This document shows, one piece after another, positions 6,655-16,537 of a stretch of DNA of 17,361 bases. Under the pieces are notes generated by a model. It did not search any database. It had not been told where the DNA came from and worked only from the letters and a program-made list of their open reading frames with translations. Within the stretch, counting starts at the first letter, position 1; each line of letters begins with the position of its first letter. Made by a program: the position numbers and the translations under genes. This stretch comes from Gymnopilus junonius (taxonomy: Eukaryota; Basidiomycota; Agaricomycetes; Agaricales; Galerinaceae): assembly GCA_015501075.1 (NCBI GenBank), contig JADNYJ010000640.1:1-17361 (forward strand), written 5' to 3'.

Positions 6655-9013
6655 ATGGATAACTCATCCTTGTCGACTGTGGGCGCCGAGAATGCGCAAA
6701 TTACTCCTATTCCCCGATCGTCGACCTCTATTAACACAACTAACACAACTACGGGTAATATCAATGGAGGAGGAGACACCAATGCCCGCTCTGCGGAAGC
6801 GGAAGCGGATTCGTCCCAGCACTCTTCCAGATCCAAACCTTCATCTTCCAATTTCCGAAAATTGAACGCCTCAGAGTATTACGCTTTAAATTTGGGAGAG
6901 GGAAGCAACGAGGAGATTGAACATGAACATGAACCCAACGAGGAGATTAGGCAGGAGCAGGAGAGTAAGTTGAATCTTCCGGAAGACGAGGACATTCCTG
7001 TTAGTGGGTTCGCGGTGGCGAGCAATAAGAGGAATGCAGATTTTCATGAGCTCTTTCCGAATGTGCCCGGGGGGGATTATTTGATTGGAGGTGGGTGTTT
7101 TGACAGTCTCCTTTTTTCCCTTTCTTCGCCTGTCTCGATTTTATTTTATCTTTTTATGATCGTTGTGATTGAACATGACACTGATTCTTTTTTTTGGGGG
7201 GGTTGATTTGGCAGATTATGGATGTGCACTGCAGAGAGAAATTCTCATTCATGGAAAACTGTACATTTCAGAGAGCAATGTTTCCTTCCATGCTAATATT
7301 TTTGGATGGATCACGGACGTGAGTGCCATCTCTCTCCCCCTTTTGTTGTTTTATGTTCCCTTTTTTCGTTCATTTAAACGTACATTTCTTCTCTTTTTGA
7401 TACCCTGCGGGTTTCTTTGAGGTCGGGTGGTGTGACGCAACGTGGGCTGTTGGCTGAGGCTGAGTCCGGCTGAGTTTGAGTTACCCTCTGCTTCTGTCTT
7501 TATTTAGTCCTGCACCTCCTCCGCCCGTTTCTCCTCTACCGCCTCCTCCATCTTTTCCAAAATACAGGAGCTCATGTTTCCCTCCTCCACCAGCTTTCAA
7601 TCCCAATAAACGAAATAACCTCCCTAGAGAAGAAAATGACAGCTTTTGTCATCCCCAACGCCATTCAAATCACTACTCGGCAAGCCAAGTACACCTTCGC
7701 GTCATTGCTCTCGCGAGACACCACTTTTGATGTGATCCATAATATTTGGATGCTCGCAGCCCGGGAGGACGGAAGCTCGAGGGTGAACGGTACGCCGCTC
7801 CCTGGGACTAGGATTGCTAAGGTCGCCAATGCTGGGCCCCGTGTGCCTGCTGTCCCCTCTAGCGGTGGTCGTGCGCGGCGGAGAAAGACGCTGTGTGCGT
7901 GTGGGAGGGCGGGAAAGCACTATGCTGAGACGGCGATGGAGATGACAGTTCCTGGTACACCGGAGAAGATACATAATTTAATGTTCGCGAGCGGGTTTAT
8001 CAAGGATTTTATGGCATCTAATCAAAACTTATTTGGTGAGTTCTTTTTTTCTTGATTAATACCGCTCCTTTCTAATTTTTTTCCTACCTTATTTTTTCTT
8101 CCACCCAGACATCGAAATGTCGGCCTGGCAACCCGTCAACCCCAGCTCAAAGCTCCTCACGCGTACCTTCTCATACATAAAACCACTCAACGGCTCTCTG
8201 GGCCCGAAACAGACCAGATGCGACATAAAAGAGGAAATGACACATTTCGATCTGGAAGAGTACATTTCTACCATCACCACCACGAGGAGCCCTGATGTAC
8301 CGAGTGGAGGGGCGTTCAAGGTGCTAACAAGGACGTGCGTCATGTGGGCCAGTTTGGTGAGCTCAAGAGTGGTTGTTACGACACAAGTGGAGTGGTCCGG
8401 GTGGAGTGTTTTTAAAGGTGAGGTTCTTCTTGTTCATTCTTTGGGGAGGCTTTTGTGGAACTGGTGATTCCTGCTTGCCTGCGCGCATCCCCTTCATATA
8501 TAACTCAAATTGATGGCGTGTTCCTAATTATCGCCTTTTTGGACAGGCATCGTCGAGCGATCAGCTGTGGACGGTCAGAAGACTTACCATAACGAACTCG
8601 AAAAGTGCATGCGGGAGTACATTGCTCAACATGCATCCGAATTCCTCCCTAAAGGTGTGGACATTGGCGCGCTCGAAACGCCAGAGGAAGCCGCCCCAGG
8701 GGCGCCCACTGGTCGCAGAAAAGCACTGCAGGAGCACCCGACACAGGAAGAGCTCCAGCAGCGTAAGCTCCAATGGGCTTGGGGCATGAATCAGGGTTCA
8801 AACAGAAGGATGATCATAATTCTGTGGTTCGTCGTCGGTATCCTGGTGATTAGTAATGTGTGGACATTTTTCAGGATGGACAGGCAGCACCAGGCTATGA
8901 TGACTGGGATGGAGAAGGTTGTGCAGGAGAGGGTGGGAGAGGAGAGGGAAAGATGGCAAAGGTGGGAGAGATGGAAAGGGGAGAGGTGTGATGACATGCG
9001 TAGGTCTCGTTGA
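6655..9013 (+). CDS. GRAM + VASt domain membrane protein, short paralogue
   Basis: Five exons join cleanly: 6655-7090, 7215-7318, 7594-8035, 8109-8417, 8547-9013, giving 585 residues. Residues 1-115 are Ser/Asn/Glu-rich. The GRAM (PH-like) domain runs from about 118 (GFAVASNKRNADFHELFP) to about 231, including DYGCALQREIL, FHANIFGWITD and KYTFASLLSRDTTFDVI. The VASt (StART-like) domain spans about 281-450, starting at CACGRAGKHYAETAM and including LNGSLGPKQTRC and VVVTTQVEWSG. One membrane segment lies at 519-539 (IIILWFVVGILVISNVW), followed by a 46-residue charged tail. By family (yeast Lam/Ysp proteins) it should be ER-anchored and move sterol at membrane contacts; the ligand here is inferred. 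The start is the first in-frame ATG (ACCATGG), but homology to the sister gene continues upstream, so this is a new start after loss of the original N-terminus. No frame breaks are seen. Exact start confidence is about 0.6. Confidence 0.85.
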
Positions 9014-10059
9014 TCTGTGACTTGGTGATGTTCCTTGATCGATTTGGAGGAAATGATGGAAGGACCGTCAATTGGTCGAGGTCGAAATCGAAGGCGAGGC
9101 GAACTGGGTGCAAGTATTTGCCTCCATCTGTCGCTAATACCATCACAACTTCCCGTCATCACCGAGCACTACCTGGCAGCGAAAAAACCCTCTGGACCCT
9201 TTGCTAGCTTCAAAGTCACTTCATTCTTTTCTACTGGATGCTGGATGCCTCCGCTGTCCGCGGTACTAGCGTATGATGGGGTTACGTGCTCTCAGGAGAA
9301 GTGACACTTCCCTTCCAGTGGCACCCAAGATTTGCGCAGACCTGACATGCTGGATATCCCGTCATCAACCGGTGGTATGACCGACCTCGATCTATTTTCT
9401 AACTCGCAATGCAAATGGGTGAAGACAACTAAAGACATGGTCCAACGAGACGAGGTGGCTGCCCATAAGTAGCATTTGTCACGTCTCCACGTGATTCAGT
9501 ACGCGATGCGTCGTCCAACCACTCAATCAAAGTCAATCCACAGTTTGTTAACCTATTCAAAAAGCATTTGCTCTTTACTAAAGAAGGTTCAGCAATCATT
9601 CCGTTGAAAGTCAATTCTTACTTTATTCGTTCCGCCTACTATGGGATCTGGTAGTAATGGGTTGCCGAGCGTGTGTACTGAGTAGTTGAGGGTTATGGCA
9701 ACCAAGTGCAATCCATCATTGTCAATGTCGGCCTCAACTCGCGGCTCGTGACTGATTGTCCGTTTGAACTCCGCCAGCTGACAGTGACCAGTGTTAATTA
9801 TTCACTTTTGAATACCGGACGACTTCGTTCAGATCTCAGAGTTGACTCTCCTTGCTTCTCAGAGTTCTCTAGTGCATACAGATATCACGGGGAAGAGGCA
9901 TAAGCTTGAGGAGGAAGAACATGAAATCCATGTAAGGATAACGTACGGATCGGAGGTTTGATTATGTACGAACGGAACCTAATATGGGGCGGAAGCGGGC
10001 AACGAGGCGCCAAGGCCGGGTCATCGGATTGATGGAAAACAATGAACATGATCACCACG
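9014..10059. other. Intergenic region between the GRAM paralogues
   Basis: I see no supportable gene. It begins as the 3' region of the first copy, and I found no trace of the C-terminal tail present in the second copy. A CACGTG E-box occurs at 9488-9493. The remaining open stretches have unremarkable composition and no recognisable motif. Confidence 0.55.
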
Positions 10060-10180
10060 CTTTGCTCGTGCGGCGTCTCATCCATCTTGACTCTCACTAC
10101 ATACTGGGATCCTGCAGGCGCTGGTCTTCTTCGCTGCGTTTAGCTTCTTTCATTGTAACAAGTATGATTTCATTGCTTAT
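10060..10180 (+). repeat. Duplicated upstream block, copy 2
   Basis: This is the counterpart of 6119-6242. It ends about 250 bases before the ATG of the long GRAM gene, the expected place for a promoter. In the short paralogue the same block lies about 410 bases before its new start. Confidence 0.6.
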
Positions 10181-10429
10181 GCTCTCCTTTCCCATCAATT
10201 ACTCACGATCTTCATGGATTGCAGTTGTATTACCGGCTGCATTCTCTGCGGCGCTTTACCTGAGAGTTTGTCCTTCCATCAGATATTGGACGGAAATCAT
10301 CCGTCGCATTGACACAGCGCGACTTACGACGAGACATACGGGCATCGGGCGCGACGGTTAAAGTCAAGTCAATTTAGTCACGCGCTCTTGACCCATCCAA
10401 AATTCAAAAAGAACGGGCGCCGAACGCGT

Positions 10430-13400
10430 ATGGCACCCAGCTTTTTTGCAAAGCTCGTCAAAGTCGCTAGTCCTAGCAATAACAACTCCAGTACCAACGT
10501 TCACAACCCCAGTCCCCGCGAGCGTGTCTCTTCCGACGCCTACCCCGCCCCCGTTCTCCCGCGTCACCTTTAAGCGTCAGTTCAAGGAATCGCGCCCAAT
10601 CGGCCTCGGCGTCTCTTTCATCTTCATCTTAGTCTCGCCGACTACACCCACTCAGGCGAGCACCAACCTATCATCTCAGTCGAAAAGGAGTAGTGGAGGC
10701 AATAGCACTGGTGGGGATAGCCGCATTCCGAGTATCATCACTACTTTGAGCGGTGGAGGATTAGGTCGGAATAAAACCAAGAAGGACAAAGACAAGAAGA
10801 GCATTGGAGGCAGTAGTAGTGCTAGCAGGAGCAACAGCGTCAACAGCAAGCACCGCGAGTCTGTTTCAGGAGGAAGCTCAGGCAAGGGAAACAGTGTACT
10901 TGAACCGCCGCTTTTGAGCCGTGCGGGAGATAGAAGGAGTTGGGCAAGTACTGATTTCTACCAGCACCCAGCCGAACGTGACCGTTGTACCACCTACACC
11001 TATTATCGGAACTTCAAGAGACTTTGACTCTGATTCAGAGGAGGAGAACGACGAGGAGCAACAAAGGGCCTACCAGAACCTGGAGTCTGAGAACCAATCA
11101 CAAAAGCAGCCGAATAACGACACCGCAGAAGAACCAGAAGACGTGGTGACCCCCACGTTGCCGAAAATTCCAGGCCATCCAGCCACATCATCAGATTCAT
11201 CAACGGCTGTGAAATCGACAGACTACGCCCCCAGCAGGTCCAAAACATCATCCAACACCGCTTCTACTTCCACTTCCACCTCTGCCAACACCGTTTCCTC
11301 GTCCTCCACCACTTCCAACCCTCACGCTCTTTCCTCTTTAGATTCTTCCCACACCTCTTCCCCAAGGCGAACGGGAACGGCCATACTACTGATAACGAGA
11401 CTGACGGTGATATGTCGCTTGCTCCTGGGTCATACACTATCCGCAAGCAATCATCCAACAAATCACTAGGAAGCCATTCGAAGAAGGCACCGCCACCTGA
11501 GATTAACGTCGCTGCTGCGGCTGCTGTGCTTGGGAACGGCATTCCCCCTCCTCAGAGTAGTGCTAAACATATGAGAGCGGCTACTGCCCCTCCTGAGAGC
11601 GCGGGTTCATCATCGTTGGCGCTCGGCCATGGCCCAAGCGTTGTGGCAATTGGCGAAGGGGACTCGGTGACGATGACCCCAATTGTCGAGAGTCCGGACG
11701 GACGTTAAATTCGCCGGTGCTCAGGGTCAATTTGACGCTGCGACATCTCATCAGCAGCAGTCCTGTTTCAAGTTCGCAGCAGAATGGGAATATGAATAAT
11801 AATACTAATAACAACATCTCCAACACCACCGCTGTCCTCTCCCCTTCTTCCTCGACGTCCTCCGCCCCCCTTTTCGTCGCAGCACTCTCTCGCGAGAGAT
11901 TATACTTCTACTTCCATTTGTCTCCTGGATCGCAGTCGCAGTCCAAGAGACCCTGGAAGAGATCAACCACGAAGAAACCTACAGGTTCCTAGCGAGCGCA
12001 CTGGCAGCATCCGGACTGGCCATGGCCAATCCATCTTTATCCGCCGTGCACAACGCCCAAATCGCCCCTCCACCCATCGTCAGCCCTGGCTCCTCGTCGT
12101 CCACAAGTAGGGATAAGGACAACGACAAGCAGCCGTACCTCTCCCGATCTCCTTCAGAGAGCAAAGCGAGCCAGAAGAGCGGCACGAATGTGAACGGGCA
12201 CACCAAAGCGCGCTCTGCGGACCTCTCACCGCGTTCTTCCAAATCCCGAAAATCCAGCATTGGGTCCCCACCGCGCAGCGGTGGACGCCGCTCACGAAGG
12301 CCCTCCTCCGCCGCCCGTTCAGACGTGTCCACGTCGGAGATTTACTCCAAATCCACCGCGTCTGCGTCTGGTGTGAATCTGGACAATGAGCCCATGCGCC
12401 CGGAGTATTATGCGGGGTTGAATCTTGGGGAAGGGAGTGATGAAGGGAGTGAGGATGAGGAGGACGAGAGCGAGGATGAGGATGAGAGTGATTTGGATTT
12501 GGCGGAGGATATTCCTGTTACGGGGTTCGCGGTGGCGAGTAATAAACGGAATGCGGATTTCCATGAGCTTTTCCCGACTGTGCCAGAGGGGGATTATTTG
12601 ATTGAGGGTGAGTGGTGCTTTTTATATTTCGTTTTCTCTTTCTTTCACTTGTGAGGGATGTTGATATCTATTTTATTTTTATTTTTGTAGATTATGGTTG
12701 TGCGTTGCAGAGAGAAATTCTCATTCAAGGGAGATTGTATATCTCGGAGAACCATATTTGCTTCCATGCTAATATATTCGGATGGATTACGGATGTGAGC
12801 ACCCTTTCTCTCTTTTTTTTGTTTTTCGTCTTTCGTTTTGCTCTCCTTTTATTTCTGCTTATTCTTTTTTTTGTTGTTCCTTGATTCCGACACATTGTTT
12901 CATTCTCTGCCGGTGCCAACGCCATCCTTCTCTAAGTTGGGTCAAACAGTGCTCTGGGCTGCTTCGAAATGACGTTGATGTTTCTGCCGTGTCTTCATTG
13001 GAGTGATCAGACACTTTTTTCAAGCTTTATATCGACGCTTGGTCTTTCTTTCTGGTGCTGTTTACACCATGCGACCGCGCTGCTCGTCTTTGCCGTCTAT
13101 ACCAGAGAACTCGCCTCTTCCCATTTCCGCGCGTTCTTCTCTACCTTCTTTGCCTGTTCCCTCTCCCCCTTCTCTATCTTCAGTAAACCAAGAAACTAAA
13201 ACTCCTCCGTCCTTCTTTCAACAGCTCTCAATCCCCAATATACGAAATAACTTCCCTCGAGAAGAAAATGACTGCTTTCGTCATCCCCAACGCTATTCAG
13301 ATCACAACTCGACAGGCCAAGTACACTTTTGCGTCGTTCCTCTCACGCGACACCACTTTTGATGTCATCTACAACATCTGGCGACTAGCAAGGCCGGAGG

Positions 13401-15087
13401 ATGGTGCGTCAGTGATGTCGACGAGCGCGAGAGCCTCGTTGGAGGGTGTGAATGGTGGACCGACGCCTGGGACGGGTGGTCGGACTAGTAATGTCGGCCC
13501 TGGGGCACCTGCCGATACCTTCTAGTGGTGGCGGTGGCGGTGCTGCTGCTGTACCGCAGAGGAAGGCGACACAGTGTGCGTGTGGGAGGGAGGGCAAGCA
13601 TTTTTCGGAGACGGCGATGGAGATCACTGTCCCTGGTACGCCAGAGAAGATACATAATTTGATGTTTGCTAGTGGGTTTATTAAGGATTTCATGATTTCG
13701 AATCAAAAATTACTTGGTACGTTTCTATTTGTTATTGCCTTCTAAAGCCTCATTTTCTCACTTTTTCTTCTTTTTTTCTGGTTCGCTACACAGACATTCA
13801 AAATGTCGGACTGGCAACCCGTCAACCCCGGCTCAAAGCTCCTCACGCGCAATTTCTCTACATCAAGCCGCTCAACGGCTCCCTAGGCCCCAAACAGACC
13901 AAATGCGAGCTGAAAGACGAAATGGCGCATTTCGACCCGGAGGAGTATATTTCTACTGTCACCACGACAAGGACGCCGGATGTGCCGAGTGGCGGTGTGT
14001 TTGCGGTGAAGACGCGGACGTGTATTATGTGGGCTGGTCCGATTAGCTCGAAGGTTGTGGTCACGACGCAGGTTGAGTGGTCGGGAGGAGTTTTATTAAA
14101 GGTAAGGATTCTGTTTTTGGTTCTCTGGGGCCCAAGGCTTTGGTTCATTGGCGGCTTCTGCTCGCCAGCGCACTTGTCGGCTGCCCTTCATTTTACAACT
14201 GATATTGAATCGTTGACGTGTTGCTGATGCTGTTTTTTTTTTGTCCTCTTTGACAGGTATCATCGAACGATCGGCTATAGATGGTCAAAAAACCTACCAC
14301 AACGAGCTTGAAAGGTGCATGAGAGATTACATCGCCCAACATAAATCCGAATTCCTCCCGAGGGCGTAACCGATACCGCCGTGCTCGAACCACCTGCAGA
14401 AATCCCCTCCACTACACCGACACCCACAGACCACCCAAAGCACTGGAAGAGAAGCACCCGACGCCCGAAGAGCTCAAGCAGCGCGAGCGCGAGCGCAACG
14501 CTCGTGGTCTCCAATGGGCCTGGGATACCTTTGACGGTGCATGGCAAGTTGCGCAACGGAGCACCAAAGGCGCCTTGGAACTCGTCCACGACGCGTGGGA
14601 CCAGAGCTCGAGCTCCACGATCCTCTGGTTCGTTATCGTCGTCCTAGTACTCAGCAACCTCTGGACGCTCTTCCGCATGGGCAAGCAGCAGGCCAAGACG
14701 GCGAGGAAGATCGAGTTAAGGCAGGAGCAGGAGAGGGAGAAGTGGGTCCAGAGCATTGTCACTGTGCTTTGGGACGAGCTGTCGAGTGGGAAGCGGGAAC
14801 CTGTGTTGGGCTTCCCTGGGCAGGTTGGGCTTCCCGGGCAAGACGTTGGCAAGGCTCCGGTGGCGGTTGGCCTTCCTGTGCCGAGTAAGGCGGCGACGTC
14901 TCTGCAGTTGCCTGTCGTTGTACCCACTTCGTCATTGCCCCCTCCTGGAGAGACTCCTCTTTTGATTAAGCCTGAGCAATGGAAGCAAGAGGTCGAGCAA
15001 CTTCTACAGTCGTTGGACATGGTCGATCTCAGGGTTAAGGCTATCAGGGAGAGCTTGAGTAAGCTGGATGTGAACGCCCTCGACTAA
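10430..15087 (+). CDS. GRAM + VASt domain membrane protein, long paralogue (multiple frame breaks)
   Basis: The ATG at 10430 opens MAPSFFAKLVKVAS, a plausible N-terminus. About 500 Ser/Asn-rich residues follow, then a segment shared with the sister gene (QETLEEINHEETYRFLASAL). GRAM starts at GFAVASNKRNADFHELFP (about 12523) and includes FHANIFGWITD. VASt starts at about 13576 (CACGREGKHFSETAM). A helix (FDGAWQVAQRSTKGALELV), a membrane segment (TILWFVIVVLVLSNLWTLF, about 14617-14673) and a tail ending QLLQSLDMVDLRVKAIRESL complete it. Introns shared with the sister: 12608-12690, 12795-13224, 13717-13793, 14102-14256. Likely N-terminal introns: 10563-10632 and 10896-10971. Single-base frame breaks occur near 11360, 11700, 11873, 13234, 13505-13514, 13801, 13857, 14086, 14360 and 14435. 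I saw no substitution-type stop. By family it would be an ER-anchored sterol-transfer protein. It is either a very recent pseudogene or, more likely, an intact gene with assembly indels. Confidence 0.8.
12795..13224 (+). other. Unusually long intron (430 nt) inside GRAM domain
   Basis: The donor GATGTGAGC and acceptor TTTCAACAG match the position of the sister gene's 275-nt intron (7319-7593). Most introns here are 53-155 nt. It is pyrimidine-rich at both ends with a more balanced middle (about 12900-13110). I found no box C/D or other snoRNA signature that I trust. Confidence 0.7.
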
Positions 15088-16111
15088 TTTGGTGATCCTC
15101 CCTCCTTGCTTCTTCTCTCTTATCCTTCAAACCCCAAAATCCCACCCCCCATCCACACTCCATCCAATACCCACACTATTCTATTGGTGTTTTACACATT
15201 CTTTTATATATATGCTTTTCTCCTTTTTTTCTCAACACTTGCTATCCCAAATGTTCTTGGAACCCATCACATTTCCCTTTTTTCAGTTGCCCATTGTTAT
15301 TACTCAAGTATATCTCAAAAGCGCTCACTAGTCTGCCTCTTTTGCTTCCTTCCCATCCCATTGGCTCTCTGATCTATGTTTTTACCGTCTTTGTGTCACT
15401 GGTTTCTATTGCCTGGGATTCATTGGAAATGTGGGAAATACTAAATGGTCTTGCATGTACGTATATACTCCTGTCACGACTTTGCCATGATATCTTTTTT
15501 CCTCTTTGCTTAGTGGTGATTTGATTGATGTATCCCACTAACTTGATGGTCGATGCCGTTATTTAATTCCTTTTTTGTCAGGTTCTTAACCTTGTGCGCA
15601 AACTAGAAGTCGTCTACCCCACGACAGATAAGTACACCTGTCTTCAAAAGCCAACAGCCGCTTTGCTTTGAGCCTTCGAAAGACGTCGTAATTTAAAACT
15701 CCAAGCCTTTTGGGCCCGCTAGCAGCTACGCGTCATCGCTCACCTGCCTGCTACGCTTGGCCAACGGCTTGCGGGGGCTGCGCCCCTCGACCCCTTTGTC
15801 GGTGCTGATGCGCCTCCGTAGTGTAAGTAATAAGCAACGCCTCGCCAGACGCGCAGCGGATGGCTCGGCGGTGTGGATTTGCAGGAGGATGCTTACGCGA
15901 TCTTATGTAAAAACTTTACTTGAACGCGATCACATGACATTAATTACGCCGCGTATCCGGTCGGACTTCGATTTCTTTGCAGCTCATTTTCAATACCTGG
16001 GCCACCGAAACTGTGGCCAGTTGGCCCAGCGTTTGCCCAGTATAAGAATTAAACTTGTGAGTACTATGCCCCTTTTACTGCCCAACCACTGCTAATCTCA
16101 ATCATTTGGTG
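15088..16111. other. Intergenic region, with GC-rich hairpin and inverted repeat
   Basis: 15088-15690 is pyrimidine-rich and then AT-rich, consistent with the 3' region of the long GRAM gene. 15700-15900 is GC-rich and includes GGGGC-TGC-GCCCC (about 15775-15787). 15997-16004 and 16022-16029 are perfect 8-base inverted arms. One open stretch (15757-16095) has no ATG start and no recognisable domain. I do not support a gene here. Confidence 0.5.
15997..16029. repeat. Inverted repeat CTGGGCCA/TGGCCCAG
   Basis: Perfect 8-base arms flank a 17-base loop that contains TGGCCA, itself palindromic. It could form a cruciform or hairpin. It has no clear tie to a gene. Confidence 0.4.
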
Positions 16112-16193
16112 GGAATGATAGCAAAGTCCGATATAGAGAATGAAGAGATACAGCCCAGCTGAAAGGTGACCAAGCTTTGTCCAATGGAATAAC
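16112..16193 (+). repeat. Imperfect direct repeat, copy A
   Basis: It shares, in order, GAATGATAGCAA, AGTCC/GGTCC, AGAGAA, GAGAT, ACAGC, GCTGAAAGG and TTGTCCAATG with copy B (16438-16532). Copy B has about nine extra bases in the middle. The copies are about 326 bases apart, start to start. Confidence 0.6.
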
Positions 16194-16437
16194 GACTGGG
16201 ATGTTTTTGAACGTTACAGGCTAAGGTGTCAATGTAATGTCAAAATAATAAATTAGGTCAGGAAGGAGGTATTCGGTTGAATTTTGATGGCAAATGGTGG
16301 GATATAAGTATGTAGTAACACGGGACTAGCGGGACTATGTAGATGCATGATTGCGGCTTGGAAATTACTTGAGAGGTGAATGATAAAACTAGGAAGCGAT
16401 GCTAGAGATGAGTAGTGATTGCATAAGAGAGGAGCAG

Positions 16438-16532
16438 TGAATGATAGCAAGGTCCAACACAGAGAACGATGAGATTACAGCTCAGCGTCGAAGCTGGCTG
16501 AAAGGCGATCAACCTTTTGTCCAATGACTAAC
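16438..16532 (+). repeat. Imperfect direct repeat, copy B
   Basis: This is the second copy of the repeat at 16112-16193. It ends 6 bases before the TRL1 stop codon, so it lies in the TRL1 3' region. A weaker partial match begins at about 16378 (TGAATGATAAAA, later GAGATGAG), suggesting a third, degraded unit. Confidence 0.6.
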
Positions 16533-16537
16533 TGCCT

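Noticed and set aside
7319..7593. Possible intronic snoRNA (several CTGA boxes)
   Set aside because: No convincing box C (RTGATGA) or closing stem.
9035..9304. Open frame after the short GRAM gene (IDLEEMMEGPSIGRGRNR...)
   Set aside because: It does not match the long copy's C-terminus, has no ATG at its start, and composition is uninformative. I cannot support it as a gene or as a lost tail.
13003..13224. Open frames within the long GRAM intron
   Set aside because: Bounded by good splice sites at the position of the sister's intron. The frames are Ser/Phe-rich pyrimidine-tract translation.
14412..15020. 202-codon open frame on the minus strand
   Set aside because: It is antisense to the long GRAM gene's conserved membrane segment and tail, and has low-complexity Cys/Ser-rich composition.
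15757..16095. 112-codon open frame on the plus strand
   Set aside because: It opens with TTG rather than ATG, crosses the GC-rich hairpin and inverted repeat, and shows no domain.
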